This document shows, piece after piece, positions 1 through 9,200 of a stretch of DNA of 49,570 nucleotides. The DNA lies in assembly GCA_965371445.1 (NCBI GenBank), contig CBDUYN010000061.1, positions 1 to 49,570 on the forward strand, in the 5' to 3' direction. The position numbers and the translations under genes are program-made. The DNA comes from DASWIG01 sp965371445. GTDB taxonomy: Bacteria; Acidobacteriota; Thermoanaerobaculia; Multivoradales; J023. The notes under the pieces are model-generated. The model searched no databases, was not told the DNA's origin, and worked only from the letters and a program-made list of their open reading frames with translations. Every line of letters begins with the position of its first letter. The stretch's first letter is position 1.

Positions 1-554
1 GGTGTTCCTTGGGGCCTTGTACCTCCGGCGGCGGAGTGGAGTGGCTTGCCACCCAGAGGTCATACTTGCCTCATCTGTGAAGATGTTGAGGATTCTGGCG
101 CACCTGGTGACTCTTCGCTGGGAGCGCAGGCGTCTTGCCTGCTCTTCGTCCCGGAGGGACGCCTCTTCGTCCCGACGCTTGGCGTAGGCCGGCCGCGGGC
201 GTGCTCACGTCGACCTTGGATGCGTTTGCGTTTGCGGCTGTGCCCGCGCCTCCCCGGATGCGCCAGGGCAGCGGAGCCTCCAGCCCGCACGTCCGGCGGA
301 GAAGCTACGGGCGGCGGAGAAGCTGCGGGAGACGTTGCGCGGCGGTCCTCCGGAGCCGGTGGTGCTGCTTCTGAGCCACGCGTGGTTCGGGGCCGAGGAG
401 GAGCTGGAGCCTCAGTCGGCGGTACGGGCGCTGCTGGTGCGCTACCTTGATTGCCGCTTCGTGCCTTTCGAGGAGGAGGACGAACGGCTCCGCCCCGGGG
501 ACGAAGTCCCCATCTCGAATGCGGGACCCCCGTAGAATCTGGTAACATCACTAC
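1..554. other. No confident gene; possible degenerate coding remnant
   Basis: I see no gene I can defend here. All frames are long because the DNA is GC-rich. The most protein-like stretch is on the plus strand at about 275-535, which reads through PEPVVLLLSHAWFGAEEE and EEEDERLRPGDE before a TAG. It has no clear start and may be the 3' end of a decayed gene; its EEEDER tail resembles the end of the next gene (EEEDERIRA), which may be chance. Two copies of ctcttcgtcccg lie near 140-175. A TAGAAT -10-like box at 533-538 sits just ahead of the next ATG. Confidence 0.3.
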
Positions 555-1673
555 ATGGACAAGAAATCGGACAGCCTCAGGCTCCTTGCTTCGCCAGCCG
601 CGTCCTCGCCTGGCGCCCCTGGGGAGGATGTGCCGTACGTTTCCGGGGCGGTCCTGCAGCAGGCCGGGTTGTCCGCTCCGGAACCTTCTCCCGCCGCAGC
701 GGAGCCGCTGCCGGTCACTCTGCCGCTACCGGTCACTCTGCCGCCGGTCGACAAGTACCGCGACGAGCCCGACGAGATCGACCGCTTGGAGCGCATCGGT
801 GGCCTCAAGAAGAGGGCCTCCCCGGCTGCGGCGGGCCACGCCGACCCGCACTTCAAGCTCGACTCGCTCGTCGACGCTCACCTGGCCGAAGGCTACGTGG
901 GCTCGACGGATCTCAAGACCCGTGTCGACACCGAGCACGAGTACGCCAGCGACACCTGCGTGCGCCGGGCAGGGATCGACCCGACGACCGGGACGCGCTA
1001 CCTCGAGGAGTTGGTCTTCGAAGTCGTCCACAAGCGCCCGAAGAAGGAGACCGACGCCCGGGCCGAGGGCTTCGCGGCGCGCGGAGTACCGCGTCAGATC
1101 GGCGTCTTCGTCAGGACGAAGGTGGTCTGTGAGTGGGTGAAGAGCGAGAAGAAATGGGGCGAGCCGCTGGATCTTCGTAGGAGCCTTCGGGACCCGTGCC
1201 TGGCTGTTCCCCTACCGCTCGCCGCTCTCCTCGATCCGGCGCGGGCCCAGAAGGAGATCGCGCGAGCGCTCGAGGCCAAGGGCGATCCCAGCATCCTCGA
1301 GATGAAGAAGAAAAGTGAGAAGCGCGGCGAGAAGCGCGGTCGCTCACAAGGTAAAGCCGAGGGGCTCGTGGAAGGCGAAGCCAAGGGCCTCGCGAAAGGC
1401 GAAGCCGAGGGGCTCGTGGAAGGCGAAGCCAAGGGCCTCGCGAAAGGCGAAGCCAAGGGCCTCGCGAAAGGCAAAGCCCAGGGACTCGCGAAAGGCAAAG
1501 CCCAGGGACTCGCGGAGGGCGTCCTGGCCGTTTTGCGCTCTCGCGGCTTCGTGCTCTCCGAGGAAGAGGACGAACGGATCCGCGCCACGACCGACGTCGA
1601 GAGGCTCGGGCGCTGGCTCCGCCGGGCCACGTCCGCGGCGTCGAAGGGCGAGGTATTCGACGAGATCTCCTAG
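555..1673 (+). CDS. Uma2-like (DUF820) putative nuclease with C-terminal octapeptide repeats
   Basis: This 372-residue protein has a Pro/Ala-rich N-terminus of about 70 residues, then a region of about 95-215 that resembles the PD-(D/E)XK core of Uma2/DUF820 proteins (YLEELVFEVVHKRPKKETDARAE, then GVPRQIGVFV, like the family's EVLSP...K...GVxEYWxVD segment). Residues 266-321 are seven tandem octapeptides of the type GEAKGLAK, encoded by 24-bp repeats and probably a charged helix, as seen at the end of many Rpn/Uma2-like proteins. The Uma2 family is presumed to be endonuclease-like but its role is not established. ATG at 555 has no clear Shine-Dalgarno; a TAGAAT box lies 17 bases upstream, so the transcript may be nearly leaderless. 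The family assignment is moderate. Confidence 0.6.
   Translation: MDKKSDSLRLLASPAASSPGAPGEDVPYVSGAVLQQAGLSAPEPSPAAAEPLPVTLPLPVTLPPVDKYRDEPDEIDRLERIGGLKKRASPAAAGHADPHFKLDSLVDAHLAEGYVGSTDLKTRVDTEHEYASDTCVRRAGIDPTTGTRYLEELVFEVVHKRPKKETDARAEGFAARGVPRQIGVFVRTKVVCEWVKSEKKWGEPLDLRRSLRDPCLAVPLPLAALLDPARAQKEIARALEAKGDPSILEMKKKSEKRGEKRGRSQGKAEGLVEGEAKGLAKGEAEGLVEGEAKGLAKGEAKGLAKGKAQGLAKGKAQGLAEGVLAVLRSRGFVLSEEEDERIRATTDVERLGRWLRRATSAASKGEVFDEIS
1350..1517 (+). repeat. Seven tandem 24-bp repeats inside the Uma2-like gene
   Basis: Seven in-frame 24-bp units encode GKAEGLVE, GEAKGLAK, GEAEGLVE, GEAKGLAK, GEAKGLAK, GKAQGLAK and GKAQGLAE. Several adjacent units are identical at the DNA level, which suggests recent slippage or unequal exchange and a copy number that varies between strains. 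Confidence 0.9.
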
Positions 1674-1875
1674 CCCCCGTCTTCCGGCCGCCCCGAGCCT
1701 TTCCTGCGCCAGGCTGCCGACGGCATCGACGTGCGGGTGCTCACTCTGCTCGACATGCTCGGCCCCGACGCCGTGCGCGACGATCCGGGTCTACCGCTTC
1801 GTCTGCTGCCCAAGGCTGCCGCTCTACCGCCCTTTGCAAGAGCTCAGCGTCGTCTGCTCACCGCGGACCTGCGTC

Positions 1876-2007
1876 GCAGGCCGGGACCCGGGCGCCAAGG
1901 AACAGAAGCACACGACGCTGCGCGGCGGACACTTCCTGCAAGAGGATTCGGGTCCCGAGTTTGCCGCGGCCATCCAAGAGCTGATCGCTTCGACGAGCGT
2001 CGACTGA
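1876..2007 (+). pseudogene. C-terminal remnant of haloalkane dehalogenase-like alpha/beta hydrolase
   Basis: In one plus-strand frame the last 43 codons read DPGAKEQKHTTLRGGHFLQED, then SGPEFAAAIQELI, then a stop. This matches the conserved end of haloalkane dehalogenases (PGAxGQPHTTIxGxGHFLQED), including the catalytic His in GHFLQED. Nothing upstream at 1680-1875 in any frame looks like the rest of that enzyme, so only the 3' end of a decayed gene remains. Neighbouring sequence at 1701-1870 (FLRQAADGIDVRVLTLLDMLG in another frame) is protein-like but I cannot name it. Confidence 0.6.
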
Positions 2008-2125
2008 AGAGATGAACGGCACCGCGAGCCAGCCTGACGCCTCGGCGACCTCCTGGAAGGGAGAGATCTTTGCCGGAGTGCTGAGGACCGCCGGCCTCCT
2101 GACACCGGCTCCTCGATCCAGAGAT

Positions 2126-2854
2126 CTAGACCTCTTCAAATTGAGTCTGGATGTCGGCGACAAACGCCGAAAGAATCTCAGTCCGTGCCCTGACGCCGCC
2201 GCTGCTGACTTCGACCAGCCCTCGATCCTGAAGATGGCGAATGTCGCGAGAGATCGTCTTCTGGGACTTGCCTGCATAGGCACGAGCGAGCCGGGGAGAA
2301 AGGTCGACTACTTCCTTGACCGGCACAAACTCCTTCCAGGAAAGGTCCAGCAATAAATCGCGACGCCTCCCGTCTACGACGGACGCTGAGCTGAATCGCT
2401 CCGTGACGAGATCTCTCCATGCAATCAGAATCTGGTGTGACCGTATCGTCGTCAATTGCTCTGTCAGCTCGTCAACCAGCCCTCTCACGGCATACTCGAC
2501 GAACGGCAGGATGTTGCCGCCGGACTGGCTCGCCAGGTGCAGCTGGCGCAGATACTCTGTCTTCGTCAAGCTGTAGTGGTTGCTGAGCAGGTGTGCTGCC
2601 GGTGACGGGATGTTCCCGGACGCGAGAAGATAATACTCGACCATGCGCGCAGTCCGCCCGTTGCCGTCTCCGAAGGGATGGATCCATCCAAGGTAGAGAT
2701 GTGCGACTACAGCCTTGAGGACAGCGCCGACCAGACCTTCCCCGGGAGTGTCGACCTCGCCAAGGAGCATCCACAAGGGCGGTGAAGCCTTGCCCAGGTC
2801 TGCCCGGAAGGTGAGCCACGGGTGGGTCCTCTGATAGCGCCTTTCCTGTCCCAT
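2126..2854 (-). CDS. Fic family protein, internally shortened
   Basis: Fic proteins usually transfer AMP from ATP to protein hydroxyls. The core motif HPFGDGNGRTAR (H59 to R70) is intact, followed by the family's NHYSLTKTEYLRQL and QSGGNILPFVEYAV segments and a C-terminal winged-helix-like region. The N-terminus THPWLTFRADL...LWMLLGE matches the usual start of this subfamily, but the text then jumps after E33 straight to GLVGAVLKAVVAHLYLGWIHP. From memory, full-length relatives have about 370 residues, with a TAIEGN-type inhibitory helix in the segment missing here. The frame is kept, so a 242-residue protein can be made. The codons are less GC-biased than most neighbours, which suggests transfer. 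ATG at 2854 has GAGG about 10 bases upstream, and an in-frame stop lies nine codons further up. Confidence 0.85.
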   Translation of the reverse strand: MGQERRYQRTHPWLTFRADLGKASPPLWMLLGEVDTPGEGLVGAVLKAVVAHLYLGWIHPFGDGNGRTARMVEYYLLASGNIPSPAAHLLSNHYSLTKTEYLRQLHLASQSGGNILPFVEYAVRGLVDELTEQLTTIRSHQILIAWRDLVTERFSSASVVDGRRRDLLLDLSWKEFVPVKEVVDLSPRLARAYAGKSQKTISRDIRHLQDRGLVEVSSGGVRARTEILSAFVADIQTQFEEV

Positions 2855-3106
2855 CGGATGGTCCCCTCTATGAGACTGTTAAGTTCTTTGTTTGCCGTAT
2901 TTGCGTAGAATCTGTCCAATAGCTTGGCCATTCGTATGGGAGAGTATACGCCACCTGGTCTGGCAACGCAAGCTAGTGGCTTGACGCCGGCACCCGGCGT
3001 AGGCTCGATCTGGAGGAGCGCCTCCTCGCCGGATTCGACAAGCGCCGAACGGCCCCGCAAGCTCCGCAACTTGGGTGAACCGTTTCGGCTCCCGTTCGCG
3101 CGTCTG

Positions 3107-3112
3107 TATAAT
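3107..3112 (+). promoter_or_regulatory. TATAAT -10 box for the giant RHS gene
   Basis: A perfect TATAAT sits 113 bases before the ATG of the 3755-residue gene. The -35 region is weak (tttcgg at 3083-3088, 18 bases upstream). It is the best sigma70-like -10 in this gap, and it would start a leader of roughly 105 bases. Confidence 0.5.
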
Positions 3113-3225
3113 GGACGCGAACACTTTGCCGCCAGGAGGTTCGCTGGGAGTCTGGGAACCTCCTGGGCCGGTGAATCCCGACTCGGCCGCAGAAAAGCCG
3201 GCCGGCGGGAGAAGGAGGCTTCCCC
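3113..3225 (+). promoter_or_regulatory. Structured 5' leader with three hairpins, last one enclosing the ribosome site
   Basis: Between the -10 box and the ATG are three inverted repeats. The first is a perfect 11-bp stem (CCAGGAGGTTC at 3132-3142 with GAACCTCCTGG at 3156-3166). The second is GGCCG (3166-3170) with CGGCC (3184-3188). The third pairs GGG-GAAG (3207-3214, one bulged A) with CTTC-CCC (3219-3225) and puts GAGG of the Shine-Dalgarno AAGGAGG (3212-3218) in its loop. This is what a translation-controlling leader would look like. I could not match it to a known riboswitch class. Confidence 0.45.
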
Positions 3226-6200
3226 ATGCTCTCTCCCAGCCTTTCCCGAGCCGCTGTCGCTCATTTCCTGCTCGCCACGCTCCTGCTGGGTCTTGTGCCG
3301 CCGCCGCCCGCGTCGGCCGGGCCGTCGATCCCCCAGGAGCTCGTCTCCGCGGCCGAGCTCGAACGCTCTTCGCCGATCCTCAAGAGTGCTGGCCTGCATC
3401 GTGCCGCGACGCCGCCGGAGCGTTCGGAGCGTCCCCTCACCGCGCGGGCGCTCCCCGGTGGTCCTCCGCCGCCCAAGGCGCCGGACACCGCGTCCCCGGA
3501 CGCCGTCCGGGGTCGGAGCTTGCTGCGTGGCGCGGACGCTCCGCCGCCTGAGCCCGGGATCCGGCGCACGCCCCTCGCGAAGGAGCGGATGCTCTACCAG
3601 GAGGTCGAGCCGCCGCGTTCGCCTTTCGACCTCGTAAAGCACTTCCCCAACGAGTACCTGCCGCCGGGCGTCGCCTTCCCGCCGCCCGGCTCGCGGCCGG
3701 CGGCGAAGCTCCGGGTCCGGCCGAGCGAGCTACGCTTCGCCCTGACGCCCGGCGGACCCCTGCCCGTTGAGCAGACCCTTGAGGTGACGAGTGACAGCCG
3801 CCGCGGTGTGGGCTTCGAGCTCGTCGAGCTGCCCGACTGGCTCGCCGCCGGCCACCGCCGGGGACGCGCCTCGTTCGACGCTTCGGTGATCGCGCTCTCG
3901 GTGTTGGAGCGCCGGGTCGGCGAAGCCCTGACCGGCGAGGTCGTGCTGCGCAACACCGACGACCCGGAGGACGTCCTCCGGGTGCCGGTTCATCTCGCGG
4001 CCTTCGGGCCGGGAGAGCCGATCGAGCCCCTTCGCAGCTACGACGAAGACGGGCGCCTCGAACGGCTCGTCCGCGCCGACGGCACCGTCATCGACTACGA
4101 GTACGACGGCTACGGGCAGCTCACCCGCGTCCGCTACCCGGACGGCACCTCGGTGGGCTACACCTACGACGACGCCGGCCGCCGCACGAGCATGGTCGAC
4201 GGCCAGGGGACGACCGTCTACCGCTACGACGAGTTGGGACGCCTCGCCGCCGTCTACTCGCCGGGCTTCGACCCCGTGCGCTACAAGTGGGACGACGAGG
4301 ACCGTCTCACCGCGCTCACCTATCCCCACGGCCGGGTGGTCTCCTACGGCTACGACGAAGCGGGACGCCTCGCGAGCGTCCACGAGGACGCCGGGACGAC
4401 CGTCTACCGTTACGGCGAGGACGGCCGGCTTCTGGGCCAGACGCTGCCGAACGGCATCGCGACGGAGTACGGCTACGACGCCGGCGGACGGATCGTCGAG
4501 GTGGCGCACAAGAACGCCGGCGGTGAGCTCGTCCTCGGTTTTCGCTACGAGCTCGACGAGGACGGACGGACGACGCGAACGGAGCGCGAGACGCCGGACG
4601 GCGTCGAGGTGACGGGCTACGTCTACGACGAGGCGGGGCGGGTCACCTGGGCGGATTACCCAGGCGGTCGCTCGGTGAGCTACGAATACGACGATCTCGG
4701 CAACCGTCTGCGGACGACGGAGATCCGCGGCGCCGACCTCGTGGTGACGGACTACTACTACGACGAGGCGGGCCGGCTCGTCCAGGTGGGGGACGAGACC
4801 TTGGAGTACGACGTCCACGGCAACGTCGTCATGCGTCGCTCGCCGGGGCGCACGCTTGAGTACGGCTACGACTTCGACAATCGGCTGGTGTCCTTCCGGG
4901 ACGACGAGCACGAGGTCTTCTACGGCTACGACGGCGACGGGCGTCGGAGCGTCGAGTCGGTGGACGGCGAGACGGTCCGGCGTGGGTATGACTCAAGCGG
5001 TGTCTTTGGCGAGGCGCTCTTCGACGCGGACACAGATGGACGGATTCGCCGTTCTTATGGCTACGGTCTCGACCGTCTCAGCCAGAGCAATCTGGAAGGC
5101 GAACCGACGCTCCTTTTGTACGACCGGCCTACGCGTAATGTCGCGGCTATCGGGGCGCTGTCAGGAGAGGTTGTCGGGCCCTTTGCCTACGATGTCTTTG
5201 GAGTGCCCGTCAAGCCGCGGGAGGAAGTGTCGTTCCTCCTTGGCGCCTCGCCCTACGACCCTACGACGGGCCTGCTCGAGGTGCACGGCCGTGACTTCGA
5301 TCCTGCGATCGGACGTTACCTGACCACCGAGGAACCGCCTGTTTACCGGCTGCCCCATGGCGACGGCAGCCGGCACCCATCCGCAACTCTGAGCGATCGT
5401 CTGGCGCAGGTCACTGGCCTGTCCGGAGGTTTACCTTCGGCCGAGACTCCGCACGAGGAGCTGTCGCAGAGCGGCCCGACCGACGTCGTCGTCTTTCAGT
5501 CGAACCAGCTACCACCGGCAAGCCTGTCGCAGCGAAGTGAGCCTGGGCAGATGCCGTTTCCCAAGCTAACGCAGTTCGAGCGTGGTAGAAGCTATCGCCG
5601 TCCGCTGATCGAAAAGACGCTTCCAGCGCTGAGCTTGAAGCCTCACCCGAGCTATCTGGTCTTCGCCGAGACGGCATCAGGTCTCCTACCTGGGTCACAG
5701 ACACTCGAAATCTCCACGACCACGGGTGACCTGCTCACCTTCACCTTGACCGAGGACCTTCCCTGGTTGAGCCTCAGCTCGACCGGTGGCTCGGCAGGGA
5801 GTGAGCCCGCCGTGATCGTCGTTAGCGTAGATTCCACGGGTCTCGACCCGGCGAACGGTCCGTATACCGGAAGCCTGCTACTCGAAAACTCCGCCGACTC
5901 AAGCGATACTCATCGTATATGGGTGAAGTTGATCCTGTTGGGAGAGCATGCCATGCCAAAGCTCTTCAGCTTCAACCCCTTCGGTCTACCCCAGAGAGTG
6001 ATCAGGCCAGACGGCTCGGTCGCCGACTATAGATATGACGCCAGAGGCCGGTTGGTAGGGGTCGCTTATTTGACCGGTGGCGCGGTGCAGTATGAGTACG
6101 ACGCCAATGGCAACCGCATTCGCATGACCGATCACCAAGGTGACACCTTCTATGTCTACGACAATTTCAATCGCCTGGTCGCCGTGTTCAGTCCTGGACT

Positions 6201-9200
6201 CAATCCGATCGAGTATGAGTACGACTTGGCGGGCCATATCAAGGCGATTACATATCCCGATTTGACATCCGTAACCTATACTCATGATGGCGACGGCCGC
6301 ATTCTCAGTGCCACCAGTGACGGTGCCACGGTTTCGTACGAATACGAACCGGCGACAGGCCTTCTAACCAGGGAAACGTTGCCCAGTGGTACTACCGCGG
6401 ATTACGGATATGACAGCGACGGTAACCTCACCGGTGTCACCTACCAAGATTCCCTAGGACAGCTCGTCGAGGCACATCGCTACACCTACAACGGGAACAG
6501 TCAGCGAACTTCCTACGTCCGAGAGACGGCGGGTGGGCCGCAGACGACTTCTTACGAATACGATCCGCTGTTGCGGCTGCAACGCGTGACATATCCCGAC
6601 GGACTGGTCGTTGAATACGGTTACGATCCCATGGGGAACCGGCTGACGAAGACGGTCAATGATGCTGGCGACGTCTCCGTCCTTACGTATCGCTACGATG
6701 ATGATCATCGTTTGGTACAGGTAGGCGACGAGCTCTTCCAGTATGACGCCAACGGTAGGCTGGTTCGCCGAATCGTTGCCGACAAAATCGTCGCCTATGA
6801 GTATGACTTCAACGACCGCCTGGTCCGCGTTGACGACGGAGAAGAGGTCCGCTTCGTCTACGACGGCGATGGTCGGCGCATCGAAAAAATCTACGGCACC
6901 TCCCATGTTCGCTATGTCAACGACTTCAATCGCGTGCCGTCACGGGTGTTGATCGAGGCCGATGCCAACTATCTCGTCACGAAGCGGTACTTTTATTCCG
7001 ATCGGCGAGTGGCCTTCTCCGAACCCGGCGATGTCCTTCACCTCTATCACTACAGCGACCCTCGAAAGAGTGTCTCGGCGGTGGAAGTGAACGGTGGCGG
7101 ACTTGTCGAGACCTACGACTACGAGGCGTTTGGCGTCCGTCGCGGCCCGGGGCCCAACCTCTCGCCCTACGGCTTCAACGCGGAGCAGTTGGACTCGGAA
7201 ACCGGGCTCATCTATCTACGGAGCCGCTACTACGATCCAACCCTAGGCCGTTTTTTGACCCGCGATCCGTTTTCCGGCTCCCAGTACGCGGTTCCGAGCT
7301 TCAACCCCTACGCCTTCGTGCAAAACGATCCGGTCAACAATGTGGATCGCGACGGTGAGATCGCGAATTTTTTGATTGGCGCAGGTCTTGGCCTGTTGAG
7401 CCAGTATGTACAGGATGTAGCGCTCAACGTCATCGAAGGGAGGAACAACAGTCTCGGAGAGATCTTCACTCCCACGAGTAGCTGGGAGAGCTACGCCGCC
7501 TCGGCGGCGATAGGTGCCGCTACCTCCGGCCTTGGGGTCGCGACGCGGTTCGCGGGCGGCGCGGCGCGGCTCACCGGCCTACAGGCCACCAGCCGTACGG
7601 CCAGCTTCATTGGCGGCCTGGCCGAGGGGACTCTCTCCGGGGCTGCCAGCAACTCCCTCCAGCAAGGCCTGGAGCTTCTCACCGGAACTCGCCAGGACCC
7701 CTTCAGCTTCAAAGAGACATTGATCAGCGCGGGTACCAGTGCGATCAGCGGAGGGCTGTCAAATGGGATCTTTCCAGGCGACAGCTTCGGGCAGATAGCG
7801 GGCAATTTCGCGGTCGGCAACGCCGCGGACATCGGTTTTGCCTCGGTCAACCCGGCCGATCTCGGTGGGGTGTCACTGAACAAGACGGCGACTCTTCTGC
7901 TGCAAATCGACGACATCGCTGGCGCTACCTACGATGAAGCCACAGGCCAACTCGTGCTTTTCGGCCAGGAGGACGTGGCTCTCCCCGAGATGGATTTCAA
8001 CGACATGGCCGTAGCGGTTAACTCTGTCTTTTCTGGTGAGGATCCCGGAGTCAGCATCGATCCACCGATCGTAAACGGCCAGATGTCTGTGCGCTACGAA
8101 GGCGAAACTGCGGAGACCGATTTTGGCTGGATCATGTTTGAGTCCGATCGCGTACTCAAGATCTTGAGCCTTGGTAAGGACAATCTCACCGGTCAACCGG
8201 TCGGCTCCAACGTCCCCGGCTACAAGAGCATGCTCCAGAGGCGGATCGAGGTGGGGTGTAGCAGCCTGCCAGATTCGACCCGCATGTGGTTCCAGCCCAA
8301 AGATGTGCGCTTGGTGCGCTCCGCCGATGGCCAAACCATGCTTTTTGACGTGGTCAGTATGGAGTTGCTCTACGAGAGCAAAGTGGGGGACCAGGTTGTC
8401 AGCGATCCTCAGGCTGCCGCCTTCGCCGCGCATTTCACCCAGAACTACGACCTCTTCGCCGCGGAGTGGCCGATCCTCAGGGAGCTTATACGACTCGGCA
8501 AGACCGTGGCGGTCATGAAGTGGATCAAAGACAACGGTATCCCGATTGATCTCTCTTTCATCGAGAACTACGACATCGAGTTCTTCTCGACCCCCACCAC
8601 GACGCCGGTGGTCTCGACCTCGGGCACCTCCGGAGGTTGCACGATCACCATAACCGGCGGCGTCACCTACCGGCCTCCCAACGAGTACCTGGCCGACGAT
8701 CCGGTGGATCCAGCGACCGACGCGCTGCGTGATGAAGCTTTGAGCAGCCGGCCGTCGGAGAACGATTTCTTGTGGACATTCCAACCTTCGGCGGCCACGC
8801 AGAGCCGCTTCGGCGCCTTGAAGGCGTCGCCAGTCACTGCATTGGCGCAGTCGTTCAGCCGGCGCCGGAAGGACGGTAACGTCAGCTTTCGCGAGGTGGA
8901 CCTCAACTACCCTACAGCCGGCGCATTTCGGCTCAACCTGACGCGCTTTTACGACTCGTTCAGCGATCGGCCAGAACCTTTTGGCCCCGGCTGGCGCTTC
9001 TTGCCCTACGAGTTGCGTTTCCCGGCCGCCGAGCAGACATTCACCTTCGGGGCGGAGAACCAGGCTTTCGATCTTCATGCCCGGATCTGGTTGGCGGACC
9101 GCTTCGCCGAGCGTGAGGCCGCGTACCTTCTGATCGGCATCGACGACGACGATTTGCCGCTCTACGCCCGCTCCGGAGCCGGGCACCTGCTGCTGCGGCT

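Noticed and set aside
1350..1517. The 24-bp repeats as a CRISPR array
   Set aside because: The units are contiguous without spacers and keep an open reading frame.
1315..1875. Plus-strand frame linking the repeat region to the dehalogenase remnant as one gene
   Set aside because: Across 1315-1875 it is an off-frame copy of the Uma2-like repeats (KAKPRASR strings); only the last 43 codons resemble a known protein.
2879..3124. Minus-strand frames upstream of Fic as the missing Fic N-terminus
   Set aside because: Their text (for example MAKLLDRFYANTANKELNSL) does not match the segment expected between LGE and the Fic motif, and a stop separates the frames.
3132..3188. Cobalamin-riboswitch-like text (gggaacc...ggccggtgaatcccg) in the leader of the giant gene
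   Set aside because: Only short pieces resemble the cobalamin core; conserved blocks are missing or in the wrong order, so I describe it only as a structured leader.
3730..4911. A 393-codon minus-strand frame opposite YD block A
   Set aside because: It is a mirror of the repeated YD codons (repeated VVAV/VVVDD strings) without an independent start signal or family match.
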